A stretch of DNA of 41,469 nucleotides from 73-13 sp035556075 (GCA_035556075.1 DATMFQ010000009.1:1-41469); one strand, 5' to 3'. Positions 24,120 through 32,424 are shown, counted from the stretch's first letter. The notes: generated by a model from the letters alone, not told the origin. Translations and numbers: made by a program.

Positions 24120-25178
24120 GTGCCCCTCCCGCTCGTCTTCGTCCGTGACGGGCACGGCTGGCTCGGCGAGGGGGCGGTGCGCCGCGGCGACTTCCGCGGC
24201 CCGGAGCTCTACGCGGCAGCGCGCGCCTGGTGGGGGCGACTGGCCGCCGAGGACCCATCGGCCGTCGCCTTCGGATCCTTCCCCTTCGACCCGCGCTCGC
24301 CCGCGGGGGCGAGCCTGCTCGTGCCGCAGCGCGCGGTCCGCGTCGAGGGCGTGCTGCCGCGCCTGGGTGTCGCGCCGCTGCCGACCGCTCGGGTGCGCGA
24401 GGGTGCCATGACCGCGGCCGCGTATCAGGCGGCGGTGGCCGCGGCAGCGGCGGAGATCGCCGCGGGCTCGGTGCAGAAGGTGGTGCTCGCCCGGGATGTC
24501 ATCGTCGACCCAGACGGGCCGGTCGATGCGGGTGCCCTGCTCGACGCGCTGCACGCCGCGCATCCCGATACGAGTGTGTTCGGCGTCGACGGCTTGTTCG
24601 GCGCCTCCCCCGAGACGCTCATCACGGTGCACGAAGGCCGCGTGACCGCACGGGTGCTCGCGGGCACCGCCGCGTCGGGGGCAGGCACGTCGCTGCTGAA
24701 CTCCGCGAAGGATGTGGCGGAGCACGCATTCGCCGTCGACTCGGTGCTCGACGCCCTCCGGCCGCACCTTGCCGACTTGGCGTGGTCGCGTGAACCGTAT
24801 GTCCTCGAGCTCCCCCACCTCAGCCACCTCGCGACCGATGTCGCCGGGCGCATCGCCGACGGCACGGATGTGCTCGCGCTCGTCGAGGCGCTCCACCCGA
24901 CCGCCGCCGTCGCCGGTACCCCGACGCCGGTGGCGATGGCCCGCATTCGTGCGCTCGAGGCCGTGGACCGCGGCCGCTACGCCGGCCCGGTCGGCTGGAT
25001 GAATGCGCGGGGCGACGGCGAGTGGGCGATCGCGCTGCGCTGTGCGCAGCTCGGGCAGGACGGCCGCTTCCGCGCCTTCGCCGGGGCCGGCGTCATGGCC
25101 GAGTCGGATCCGGCCGCCGAACTCGCCGAGACGGAGCTGAAGCTCCGCCCGATCCTCGACGCGCTCCGCGCGCCCTGA
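24120..25178 (+). CDS. menF: isochorismate synthase
   Basis: A 352-residue chorismate-utilising enzyme that converts chorismate to isochorismate, the entry to menaquinone synthesis. The C-terminal catalytic domain shows KVVLARD, LFGASPETLITV, HPTAAVAGTPTPVAM, GPVGWMNARGDGEWAIALR and AGAGVMAESDPAAELAETE. The N-terminal third is short and Ala/Arg-rich. Anthranilate synthase is excluded by context and by the GTP motif. It is convergent with ppk2, 18 bp apart. Confidence 0.9.
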   Translation: MPLPLVFVRDGHGWLGEGAVRRGDFRGPELYAAARAWWGRLAAEDPSAVAFGSFPFDPRSPAGASLLVPQRAVRVEGVLPRLGVAPLPTARVREGAMTAAAYQAAVAAAAAEIAAGSVQKVVLARDVIVDPDGPVDAGALLDALHAAHPDTSVFGVDGLFGASPETLITVHEGRVTARVLAGTAASGAGTSLLNSAKDVAEHAFAVDSVLDALRPHLADLAWSREPYVLELPHLSHLATDVAGRIADGTDVLALVEALHPTAAVAGTPTPVAMARIRALEAVDRGRYAGPVGWMNARGDGEWAIALRCAQLGQDGRFRAFAGAGVMAESDPAAELAETELKLRPILDALRAP

Positions 25179-25196
25179 CGCTCGCCCGCCGCGCGC

Positions 25197-26027
25197 CTAG
25201 CCCGAGGCGGCGAGGCGGGCGCGCTCGGCCTCGACGTCGAAGTCGGCATCGGGCCACTGCGGGTCGAGGCCCCGCAGCGTCTCGAGGAGCACCGCGTAGA
25301 CGGCCCAGCGTGCGTACCACTTGCGGTTTGCGGAGATGACGTACCAGGGCGCCTCGGGCGTCGTCGTGCGCTCGATCGCGAGCTGGTAGGCGTCCTGGTA
25401 GTCGTCCCACAGTTCCCGCTCGTCGATGTCACCGGGGCTGTACTTCCAGTGCTTGTCGGGCCGGTCGAGACGCTCGGCGAGGCGCTCCCGCTGCTCGTCC
25501 TTCGAGATGTGGAGCATGACCTTGCGGAGGGTCGTGCCGTCGGCGACAAGCTCGGCCTCGAAGTCGCGGATGATGCCGTAGCGCGCCTCGACGACGTCGA
25601 TCGGGGAGAGGCCGCGGACCCGGTGGATGAGGACATCCTCGTAGTGGGAGCGGTCGAAGACGCCGATGAGACCCGGGCCCGGCAGGCCGCGACGAATCCG
25701 CCAGAGGAAGTCGTGCTCGAGCTCCTCGGGCGTCGGCGCCTTGAAGCCCGTGATGCGCACCCCCTGCGGGTCGACGAGTCCGACGACGTGGCGGATGATG
25801 CCGCCCTTGCCCGCGGTGTCCATCGCCTGCAGCACGAGGAGCACACGGCGCGTGCCGCCGCTGCGCGACTCCGCGAAGAGCCGCTCCTGTAGGTCGGCGA
25901 ACTCCTCCGCAGTGTCCTTGACGTAGGCCTCGGCGGCGTCCCGGTCCTCGATGCCGTCGTGACGGTCGGGGTCGATGTCGGCGAGGCGGAAGTCGGGGCC
26001 GACGGGCGAAGGCACGCTGGGCTGCAT
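25197..26027 (-). CDS. ppk2: polyphosphate kinase 2 family protein
   Basis: A 276-residue P-loop enzyme of the PPK2 family, which transfers phosphate between polyphosphate and nucleotides. Walker A reads LQAMDTAGKGG, the lid region VRITGFKAPTPEELEHDFLW, Walker B FDRSHYEDVL and the C-terminal region WYVISANRKWYARW. Family resemblance favours a nucleotide kinase (class I or III), but the direction is not readable. It directly follows menD, whose TAG stop forms part of its -10 box. Confidence 0.92.
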   Translation of the reverse strand: MQPSVPSPVGPDFRLADIDPDRHDGIEDRDAAEAYVKDTAEEFADLQERLFAESRSGGTRRVLLVLQAMDTAGKGGIIRHVVGLVDPQGVRITGFKAPTPEELEHDFLWRIRRGLPGPGLIGVFDRSHYEDVLIHRVRGLSPIDVVEARYGIIRDFEAELVADGTTLRKVMLHISKDEQRERLAERLDRPDKHWKYSPGDIDERELWDDYQDAYQLAIERTTTPEAPWYVISANRKWYARWAVYAVLLETLRGLDPQWPDADFDVEAERARLAASG

Positions 26028-26033
26028 CCCGCC

Positions 26034-26039
26034 ACGCTA
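26034..26039 (-). promoter_or_regulatory. -10 box of ppk2, overlapping the menD stop codon
   Basis: TAGCGT on the minus strand, 6 nt before the ATG at 26027. Its first three bases are the menD stop codon (26037-26039). Confidence 0.55.
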
Positions 26040-27779
26040 GCGAGCCAGCGCCACCTCGACAATCGTGGGTCCCGCGCAGCCCGACAGCGCGGGGTCGAGC
26101 TCGCCCCGGGTCTCGACGCGGCGATACTCCCAGCCATAGGCGCGGGCGAGCTGCTCGACCGAGGTCGACTGGGGTGTGCGCATCACCCGGGCGAACGCCG
26201 CGGTGGCCGCACCGCCGACCCCGCGCGCCGCCTCACCGGCCTCGAGCAGGTCGAAGATCGTGCCGCCCTCGTCGTTGCCGACGACGACGATGATGCGCGG
26301 GGCGTCCTCCGCCTCGGGGAGCGCGAGCCCGCCGACGTCGTGGAGGAATGCGAGATCGCCGAGCAGGACGCGGGTGACGCCGACGGCGCTTGCGGTCCCC
26401 GTAGCGCGCAGGCCCTGTTGCTGCGCGAGCGCGACACCGATCCCCGTCGACACGGTCCCGTCGATGCCGGCGAGCCCGCGGTTCGCGTGGACGCGCACCG
26501 CTTTGCCGCTCGCCGAGCGGTCGAGCTCCCGGATGAGCCGGGAGGCACCGAGCACGAGTCGGTCGTGCGGCCAGGTCGCGCGCCAGACCGCCTCGACGAG
26601 CGTCCGTCGCGTCACCGGCCGGCGCACGGCCTCGAGCTCGTGCCGCGCCTTGTCGCCGGGTGCGAGCGCCACGTCGGGAGCAAGGTCCTCCCCCTGCTCG
26701 AGGAATGCGCGGGAGACCCCGACCCACGGCCGCACCCAGTCGCGGGTCAGGTCCGCCACCGAATCGGCGCCGTCCGCGAGGACCTCGTCGACGAAGCGCC
26801 CGATCGCCCGGCCAGGGTTGTAGTCCTCCACGCCGGGCGCCCGGACGCCGATGAGCTCGACGCCGCCGCGCTCGATGAGCCACGGCACCTCCCGTGACAG
26901 CGTCGGGCGACCGAAGACGACGACCCGCTCGAGTCGTTCGAGAAAGTCCGGGTCTCGGATGACCTCCCGGTAGGGGACGACTAGGTTTGGCCCAAAATGC
27001 GCACCGCTGGCCACCTCGGCGAACAACACCGCCCCGAGGTCGCGGGCAGCCTGCTCGGCGCGGGGGCCGGCCCCGCTGCCGGCAATGACCGCGGTGGGCC
27101 GGTCGGCGTCGACGCGGGCCACCTCACGGGGGGCGGTGATGACCGGCGGGTGGCCGCCCGGCTCGGGCTGGTCAGCGTCCGACCCGAGCTCGGCGACGAG
27201 TGCGTCCGGGGCCGTCCACGGGGAGCTGAGCGGGTCGGCGAGCGCGAGGTTGAGGTGGACCGGGCCGGCCGCGCGCGGGTCGCCATCGCCGGTCGCGGCC
27301 CGCCAGGCGGCGGTCGCCGTCGCGATCGCGTGCGCCGACTCGTCCGCGGTGCCCCGCGGCGCGGGCACATCCCATTCGTCGCGGACCGCTCCGGCGAAGA
27401 GGCCGGGCTGGGTGGTCGTCTGGTTCGCGCCGACGCCCTGCAGCTCGGCGGGGCGGTCGGCGCTCAGCACGAGGAGCGGGACACCGGCGTGATGGGCCTC
27501 GAGGACGGCCGGGTGCAGATTGGCGACCGCCGAGCCCGAAGTCGTGATGATCGCCGCGGGCACACCGGACTCGAGACCGAGACCGAGCGCGAGGAATGCG
27601 GCCGAGCGCTCATCGATACGCACGTGGAGCCGGACGAGTCCGACGCGCTCGAACTCCGCGGCCACGAGCGCGGGCGCCTGCGAGCGCGAGCCGGGGGCGA
27701 CGACCAGATGCCGGACGCCGAGCCGCACGAGCTGCCCGAGTAGCTCCACGGCATACGCGGTCGCCGGTGCCACGCGCAC
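26037..27779 (-). CDS. menD: 2-succinyl-5-enolpyruvyl-6-hydroxy-3-cyclohexene-1-carboxylate synthase
   Basis: A 580-residue ThDP-dependent enzyme that joins isochorismate and 2-oxoglutarate. The N-terminal domain shows VAPGSRSQAPALVAAE, RIDERSAAFLALGLG, TTSGSAVANLHPAV and LSADRPAELQGVGANQTT. The C-terminal ThDP site is LLGDLAFLHDVGGL ... VVVGNDEGGTIFDLL. Start options are GTG 27779 or 27773. The first lies 4 nt past the TAG of the upstream gene, so coupling is likely. Confidence 0.94.
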   Translation of the reverse strand: MRVAPATAYAVELLGQLVRLGVRHLVVAPGSRSQAPALVAAEFERVGLVRLHVRIDERSAAFLALGLGLESGVPAAIITTSGSAVANLHPAVLEAHHAGVPLLVLSADRPAELQGVGANQTTTQPGLFAGAVRDEWDVPAPRGTADESAHAIATATAAWRAATGDGDPRAAGPVHLNLALADPLSSPWTAPDALVAELGSDADQPEPGGHPPVITAPREVARVDADRPTAVIAGSGAGPRAEQAARDLGAVLFAEVASGAHFGPNLVVPYREVIRDPDFLERLERVVVFGRPTLSREVPWLIERGGVELIGVRAPGVEDYNPGRAIGRFVDEVLADGADSVADLTRDWVRPWVGVSRAFLEQGEDLAPDVALAPGDKARHELEAVRRPVTRRTLVEAVWRATWPHDRLVLGASRLIRELDRSASGKAVRVHANRGLAGIDGTVSTGIGVALAQQQGLRATGTASAVGVTRVLLGDLAFLHDVGGLALPEAEDAPRIIVVVGNDEGGTIFDLLEAGEAARGVGGAATAAFARVMRTPQSTSVEQLARAYGWEYRRVETRGELDPALSGCAGPTIVEVALAR

Positions 27780-27783
27780 GGGC

Positions 27784-28200
27784 CTAGCGCCCCGCGGTGT
27801 CGCCGGTCGCGGGATCCGCGGGCCCCTCGTCGCCTCGCGCGACCGGACCCGGCTTACCCGAGCCCGACTCACCGGCGCCTGGCGCCTCCTCGTCGAGCTC
27901 CGCGAGCTCCTGCTCGAGCCGGCGAATGCGCTCCTGAGACTCCTGCTCGACGCGGATCCGTCGGAGGAACTCGGGATCGTCGTCGGGGGCCCTCGGCGCG
28001 CGCGGCGCCTGGCGCCGACGCCCGCCACGCCCGATGAAGAACCACAGCAGCGCGCCGACGATCGGCAGCAGGATGATGATGAGCGCCCAGGAGAGCTTGT
28101 TCATGGTCCGGATCCGGCGGGCGTCGATGTAGCGCAGGTCGATGAGCGCGAACACGTCAAGGATCACCGCGACGACCGCGACGATAATGATCCGGGACAT
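27784..28200 (-). CDS. small membrane protein with PLDc_N-type domain
   Basis: 138 residues. Two membrane helices at about 3-22 and 37-58 form the phospholipase D nuclease N-terminal (PLDc_N) domain, with IDLRYIDARRIRTMNKLSWA and LLPIVGALLWFFIGR, like that in cls. A charged, coiled-coil-like cytoplasmic tail follows (RIRVEQESQERIRRLEQELA). There is no HKD domain, so it is not a phospholipase. The function is unknown. It is leaderless, divergent from a DUF4229 gene and coupled to menD. Confidence 0.8.
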   Translation of the reverse strand: MSRIIIVAVVAVILDVFALIDLRYIDARRIRTMNKLSWALIIILLPIVGALLWFFIGRGGRRRQAPRAPRAPDDDPEFLRRIRVEQESQERIRRLEQELAELDEEAPGAGESGSGKPGPVARGDEGPADPATGDTAGR

Positions 28201-28206
28201 GCCCCG

Positions 28207-28212
28207 AGTCTA
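28207..28212 (-). promoter_or_regulatory. -10 box, leaderless start of the PLDc_N gene (and menD)
   Basis: TAGACT on the minus strand, 6 nt before the ATG at 28200. Confidence 0.6.
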
Positions 28213-28243
28213 GGCCGGACGACTGATGTCCAGCCGCCGTCGG

Positions 28244-28249
28244 TACGCT
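28244..28249 (+). promoter_or_regulatory. -10 box, leaderless start of DUF4229 gene
   Basis: TACGCT, exactly 6 nt before the ATG at 28256. Confidence 0.6.
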
Positions 28250-28255
28250 GGGGGC

Positions 28256-28558
28256 ATGAGACCCTGGCTCAGCTACGCGATCGTCCGGGTCGGCCTGCTC
28301 GTCATCGCCGTCGCCCTCATGTGGCTCATCCTCGGCCCCGACTGGGCGACCCTCTGGTGGCTCGGCATCATCCTCGCGGGCATCGCCTCCTGGGCCGTGT
28401 CCTACCTCGCCTTCGGGGGGCTGCGCCGCCGCGTCGCCGAGGAGTTTGCCGCGCGAGACCGCCGAGGCCTCGACCGGGACGCGGATGTCGAGGATGCTGA
28501 GGCGGACGACGCTGCGACCGCCGGTGCCGAGCCGCAGGCAGCCGAGGGGCGCGACTAA
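28256..28558 (+). CDS. DUF4229 membrane protein
   Basis: 100 residues. Two hydrophobic helices (VRVGLLVIAVALMWLIL and LWWLGIILAGIASWAVSYLA) are followed by a basic loop (FGGLRRRVAEEFAARDRRG) and an acidic Ala-rich tail. This is the DUF4229 arrangement, which in actinobacteria is commonly found inside menaquinone clusters. Function unknown. Its end is 17 bp from the end of the convergent menA. Confidence 0.8.
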   Translation: MRPWLSYAIVRVGLLVIAVALMWLILGPDWATLWWLGIILAGIASWAVSYLAFGGLRRRVAEEFAARDRRGLDRDADVEDAEADDAATAGAEPQAAEGRD

Positions 28559-28574
28559 GGCGCGGTCCGCATTC

Positions 28575-29696
28575 CTACCAGATGGCGATAGCGAGGCCGA
28601 GCAGCACCGCGTAGGCGAGGGAGCACAGCGTCGTCAGCCGCATCACGGTGACGAGCTCCCGCGGCGACTTCGCGGTCAGCGCGATGAGTGCCGCCGGGAT
28701 CGCGATCAGCAGCGTCAGCATCGCGTAGATCGCGCGGGGGTAGAACATCGCCATGAGCAGGCCCGCCGCGAGGTACGGCACGACGAGCAGGACGACATAC
28801 AGGATCCGCGAGGCGCGGTCACCGAGGAGGACGCTCAGGGTGCGCTTGCCGGCAGCCCGGTCGCTCGGGATGTCGCGGGTATGGGCAATGAGGATCGTCG
28901 CGGTGGCGAATGCGCCGGCCGCGACCGCGCAGACGATCGCCTCGAACGGGACGTAGCCGCCAATCGCGAAGGCCGTGCCGATGACCGCGACCCCGCCGAA
29001 GAAGACGAAGACGGCGACCTCGCCGAGTGCGAGATAGCCGTAGGGCCGCTTGCCGCCGGTGTAGAACCAGGCCGCGAGCAGCGCTGCCGCTCCGACCGCG
29101 AGGAACCACCAGTGCTCGGTCCGAACCGTGAGGATGATGCCCGCAATCGCCGCGAGGCCGAACCACACCATGGCGACGGTGAGCACCGCGCGCGGGCTCG
29201 CCTTGCCGGAGGCGACGAGTCGCCCGGGCGCGCTCGCGTGGCGGCCCGCGTCGGTGCCGCGGACGCCATCCGAATAGTCGTTCGCGAAGTTGACGCCGAT
29301 CTGCAGGCAGACCGCGATCGCCAGGCACGTCGCGAACCGCAGCCAGTGCGGCCAGGCGCCCTCGAGGTCGAGCGTCGCGAGGTACACGGTCGCGGCGCCA
29401 AGGATGACCGGGGCGACGCTGAGCGGGAGCGTCGGGATGCGCGCCGCACCGATCCAGTCGCCAAGGTGCGCGCGCCGACGGGCTGCCGCACGCTTGGCCG
29501 CCGCGGCCTGCCGCTCCTGCCGGACCTTCGCTGCCTCGGCGCTGCGACGCTCGCGCTCCTGCTTCGCCGCGGCGGCCTGCGCGGCCGGGCTCGCGTTCGC
29601 CGCACGGCGCGCCGCCTCGACCTCGTCACGCTTCAGCGTCGGGGCCGACTTCTTCGCCGGGGTCGACTGTTTCGCCGCGCGCTGCTTCTTCGCCAC
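28575..29696 (-). CDS. menA: 1,4-dihydroxy-2-naphthoate polyprenyltransferase with long charged N-terminus
   Basis: A 373-residue UbiA-superfamily enzyme that attaches the polyprenyl chain to DHNA in the membrane. Residues from about 78 form the enzyme. It has VNFANDYSDGVRGTD, the first Asp-rich motif, then RDIPSDRAAGKRTLSV, the second, and about eight membrane helices. The first 77 residues are an Ala/Lys/Arg/Glu-rich, probably helical extension (AAAAKQERERRSAEAAKVRQ) not found in typical MenA. GTG 29696 is leaderless, with a TAGGAT box that begins inside the menE stop codon. Confidence 0.92.
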   Translation of the reverse strand: MAKKQRAAKQSTPAKKSAPTLKRDEVEAARRAANASPAAQAAAAKQERERRSAEAAKVRQERQAAAAKRAAARRRAHLGDWIGAARIPTLPLSVAPVILGAATVYLATLDLEGAWPHWLRFATCLAIAVCLQIGVNFANDYSDGVRGTDAGRHASAPGRLVASGKASPRAVLTVAMVWFGLAAIAGIILTVRTEHWWFLAVGAAALLAAWFYTGGKRPYGYLALGEVAVFVFFGGVAVIGTAFAIGGYVPFEAIVCAVAAGAFATATILIAHTRDIPSDRAAGKRTLSVLLGDRASRILYVVLLVVPYLAAGLLMAMFYPRAIYAMLTLLIAIPAALIALTAKSPRELVTVMRLTTLCSLAYAVLLGLAIAIW

Positions 29697-29702
29697 CGGA
29701 GC

Positions 29703-29708
29703 ATCCTA
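29703..29708 (-). promoter_or_regulatory. -10 box of menA, overlapping the menE stop codon
   Basis: TAGGAT on the minus strand, 6 nt before the GTG at 29696. Its first three bases are the menE stop codon. Confidence 0.55.
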
Positions 29709-30746
29709 TTCGGCGGCTGCGGCGAGCACGGCGCGGATGGCCTCGAGGTCCGGCTTGCCGGAGCGCAAGTGCGGGATGGGCGAGATCGCGGTGACGGAGA
29801 CCGGGCGGGCTGCCGGGCCGAGGCGCGCGGCAACCGCGTCCCGCACCGTCTCGAGGTCGGACGCAGAGGTCGTCACGACGGCCGGCGCCATCCCCCAACC
29901 CTCGCGCGGCACGCCGAGCACGACGGCGTCGGCCAGCCCCGGCAGCAGCCTGACGACCGACTGGACCGCCGTCAGCGACACCTTGACCCCGCCGCTGACG
30001 ATGACATCATCGGTGCGGCCGTGCACGACGAGCCGCCCGTCCCTGAGCTCCCCCCGGTCCGCCGTGCGGTGCCAGCGGCGGCCGTCGAGCTCGATGAACC
30101 CCGCCGCGGTGCGCTCCTGGTCGGGGGTCCCGTGCTCGTCGACGTAGCCGTCGGCGAGGCTCGACCCGCTCAGGTGGATCCGCTCCTCGATGATTCGCAC
30201 CTCGGTGTCACCGATCGGCAGCCCATCCCAGAGCACCCCGCCGCAGGTCTCCGTCGAGCCATACGTGACGGTGACTCGGAGCCCCTCCTGCCGGGCGCGC
30301 TGCAGCAGCGCGGGGTCGGGCGCCTGCCCGCCGAGGAGGATGCGGTCGAATCGGCGCAGCGCGTCGAGCCCCGGCACCGAGTCGAGCAGCCGCCCGAGCT
30401 GGATCGGCACGAGACTCGTGTAGAGCGGCCCGGCGACACCGCCGACGACCGCCGCAAAGCCTACGGCGCTGAACGTCGGCCCGCCGACGGCCACCAGCGG
30501 CTCGGTCCCCCAGTGGGCGGCGCGAGCGAGCACATTCATCCCGGCGACGTAGTCGGTCGGCAGCACGAGGACCCACCGGCCCGGCTCTCCCAGCTCGGCC
30601 GCCGCCGCTGCCGCACTCGCCCGGAAGGCCGCGCCGCGCAGCCGCACCCGCTTCGGGTCGCCGGTCGAGCCCGAGGTCGTCACGACGGCACCGTCCCGCA
30701 GCAGATCCGCGCCGGTCGGGCCGGCCGGACCGGTCAGAAGTGCCAC
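29706..30746 (-). CDS. menE: o-succinylbenzoate-CoA ligase
   Basis: A 346-residue short acyl-adenylate-forming enzyme that activates o-succinylbenzoate with ATP and CoA. Seen: VVTTSGSTGDPKRV (P-loop), VTYGSTETCGGV, ADRGELRDGRLVVHGRTDD, IVSGGVKVSL and a C-terminal RSGKPDLEAIR with the catalytic lysine. It lacks about 100 N-terminal residues of canonical MenE, as other actinobacterial versions do. GTG 30746 overlaps menB by 13 bp; a TTG at 30761 is an alternative. Confidence 0.9.
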   Translation of the reverse strand: MALLTGPAGPTGADLLRDGAVVTTSGSTGDPKRVRLRGAAFRASAAAAAAELGEPGRWVLVLPTDYVAGMNVLARAAHWGTEPLVAVGGPTFSAVGFAAVVGGVAGPLYTSLVPIQLGRLLDSVPGLDALRRFDRILLGGQAPDPALLQRARQEGLRVTVTYGSTETCGGVLWDGLPIGDTEVRIIEERIHLSGSSLADGYVDEHGTPDQERTAAGFIELDGRRWHRTADRGELRDGRLVVHGRTDDVIVSGGVKVSLTAVQSVVRLLPGLADAVVLGVPREGWGMAPAVVTTSASDLETVRDAVAARLGPAARPVSVTAISPIPHLRSGKPDLEAIRAVLAAAAE

Positions 30747-31645
30747 GGGTAGGGCCCCCAATCGGGCTCACGCTTGCCGAGGAAGGCGTCACGCCCCTCC
30801 GCCGCCTCATCCGTGCCATAGGCGAGCCGCGTCGTCTCCCCCGCGAACAGCTGCTGACCGACGAGGCCGTCGTCCACCGCATTCATCGCGAATTTGAGCA
30901 TGCGAATCGCCGTCGGCGACTTGCCGAGGATCGTCCGGGCCATCGCCACCGCCTCGCGCTCGAGCTCGGCGTGCGGGACGACGCGGTTGACGGCGCCCAT
31001 CTCGTACGCGCGCTCCGCGGTCACTTCCTCGGCGAGGAAGAACACCTCGCGGGCGAACTTCTGCCCGACCTGCCGGGCGAAATACGCGCTGCCGTACCCG
31101 GCGTCGAAGGAGCCGACATCAGCGTCGGTCTGCTTGAAGCGCGCGTGCTCGAAGCTCGCGATCGTCAGGTCGCAGACGACGTGCAGGGAGTGCCCGCCGC
31201 CGGCCGCCCAGCCGGGGACGACGGCGATGACGACCTTCGGCATGAACCGGATGAGGCGCTGGACCTCGAGGATGTGGAGGCGGCCGAGGCGGGCGCGGGT
31301 GGCCGCGTCGGTCTCGGGGTCGCCATCGGTCGCGGCGGGCATGTACCCATCGCGGCCACGAATGCGCTGGTCGCCCCCGGAGCAGAAGGCCCAGCCGCCG
31401 TCCTTCGGACTCGGGCCGTTGCCGGTGAGCAGGACGACGCCGACGCGCGGGTTCTGCCTGGCGTGGTCGAGCACCTGGAGCAACTCATCGACCGTTTCGG
31501 GCCGGAACGCGTTGCGCACCTCGGGGCGGTCGAAGGCGACGCGGGCGATGCGCCCCTCGGTATCGAGGTGATACGTCAGGTCCCGCAACTCCTCGAAGCC
31601 GGGGACCGGCCGCCACACTGCGGGATCAAAGAGCTCCGAGACCAT
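30734..31645 (-). CDS. menB: 1,4-dihydroxy-2-naphthoyl-CoA synthase
   Basis: A 303-residue crotonase-fold enzyme that closes the second ring of the naphthoquinone. Motifs: RNAFRPETVDELLQVLDHA, GGWAFCSGGDQRIRGRDGY, PGWAAGGGHSLHVVCDLTIA, the active-site stretch QTDADVGSFDAGYGSAY and the C-terminal KREPDWGPYPWHF. The start is leaderless: TACGCT, 6 nt, ATG. It begins the menB-menE-menA unit. Confidence 0.96.
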   Translation of the reverse strand: MVSELFDPAVWRPVPGFEELRDLTYHLDTEGRIARVAFDRPEVRNAFRPETVDELLQVLDHARQNPRVGVVLLTGNGPSPKDGGWAFCSGGDQRIRGRDGYMPAATDGDPETDAATRARLGRLHILEVQRLIRFMPKVVIAVVPGWAAGGGHSLHVVCDLTIASFEHARFKQTDADVGSFDAGYGSAYFARQVGQKFAREVFFLAEEVTAERAYEMGAVNRVVPHAELEREAVAMARTILGKSPTAIRMLKFAMNAVDDGLVGQQLFAGETTRLAYGTDEAAEGRDAFLGKREPDWGPYPWHF

Positions 31646-31651
31646 GCCTCG

Positions 31652-31657
31652 AGCGTA
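31652..31657 (-). promoter_or_regulatory. -10 box, leaderless start of menB
   Basis: TACGCT on the minus strand, exactly 6 nt before the ATG at 31645. Confidence 0.6.
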
Positions 31658-31732
31658 GGCGGCCAGGGCCCGGGGTCGAAACGCTGCGCGACGGGCCGCC
31701 GTCCGAGTATGGGCGGCGGTGACGGCACCGAC

Positions 31733-32248
31733 TCAGCCCTGCAGGACGCTGAGGATCTGGAGCAGCAGCCAGGGATTTGCGATCGCCCCGATGATTGCGG
31801 CGGCGATGCCGACACTGCGGCCGCGACCGAGCGCCGCCGCCGTGATGCCGACGACGACCGCGGCGAGCGAGAGCCCGATCGCGATCCACGCGAGCGTTCC
31901 GGCGGCGCCATAGTCCTTACCCGCCTCGGTGACGATGGCGACGCCGTGCACGACGGCGGTGGCAACCGCGAGCGCGAAGGCACTCCAGCCGAGCCAAGTG
32001 CTGCGGGAGGTCGCTGCCGACTCCGCGTCGGCCGCCCAGTCACCGACTTCCTGGTGGGTGCCGGTGTCGACCAGCTCGGCCACCAGCACCTCCGTGTCGG
32101 CCGCGGAAAGCGCGCCCCAGGCGGGCGTCGGGATGGGGACCGGCTCCGCGTCGATGATCGGCGTGACCGCCGTCTCGACGCGCGGCCCGCGCGGCGGCAC
32201 ACCGGGGCCGACTGTCTCCGGCCCGCCCGCATCCCGATCGTCGTCCAC
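31733..32248 (-). CDS. hypothetical membrane protein, DUF4190-like helices
   Basis: 171 residues. A Pro/Gly-rich, acidic N-terminal half of about 85 residues is followed by three membrane helices (WSAFALAVATAVVHGVAIV, GTLAWIAIGLSLAAVVVGI, SVGIAAAIIGAIANPWLLL). The arrangement recalls DUF4190 proteins, which are of unknown function. It is divergent from menC and ends 76 bp before the menB promoter region. GTG 32248 is leaderless, with TAGCCT 6 nt upstream. Confidence 0.65.
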   Translation of the reverse strand: MDDDRDAGGPETVGPGVPPRGPRVETAVTPIIDAEPVPIPTPAWGALSAADTEVLVAELVDTGTHQEVGDWAADAESAATSRSTWLGWSAFALAVATAVVHGVAIVTEAGKDYGAAGTLAWIAIGLSLAAVVVGITAAALGRGRSVGIAAAIIGAIANPWLLLQILSVLQG

Positions 32249-32254
32249 GCCACC

Positions 32255-32260
32255 AGGCTA
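32255..32260 (-). promoter_or_regulatory. -10 box, leaderless start of the membrane protein gene
   Basis: TAGCCT on the minus strand, exactly 6 nt before the GTG at 32248. Confidence 0.6.
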
Positions 32261-32362
32261 GGGCTCCCGCGCGTTCCCCGCGCGCCTCCCGCTGTGCGCA
32301 CGCTCTCCACCCCCTCCGCCACGGACCCGCCGCCCCCACGCGAACCCCGCCCCGGCTACTGG

Positions 32363-32424
32363 ATGTGCACGTTTTCACCGGGTGAGCATGAAAATTCATG
32401 CTCACCCGGTGAAAACGTGCACAT
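32363..32424. repeat. 62-bp near-perfect palindrome (30-bp arms, 2-nt centre)
   Basis: Arms 32363-32392 and 32395-32424 are exact reverse complements around AA. Each arm carries GTGCAC at its outer end, then TTTTCACCGGGTGAGCATGAA (broken: TTTTCACCGGG and TGAGCATGAA), which itself is partly self-complementary. The element is more A/T-rich than its surroundings. It lies in the gap between the divergent membrane-protein and menC genes, where no terminator is expected. The right arm runs into the 17-bp tandem repeats. Confidence 0.95.

Noticed and set aside
28446..30752. 768-codon open frame on the plus strand
   Set aside because: It lies antisense to menA and menE, with a low-complexity Arg-rich product. 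G+C bias at third positions keeps the opposite frame open.
31733..32248. Assigning the membrane protein to menaquinone synthesis (for example as MenH)
   Set aside because: It has only a disordered tail and three membrane helices, with no hydrolase motif.
32363..32424. Simple intrinsic terminator
   Set aside because: Both adjacent genes are transcribed away from it, so neither needs a terminator here.
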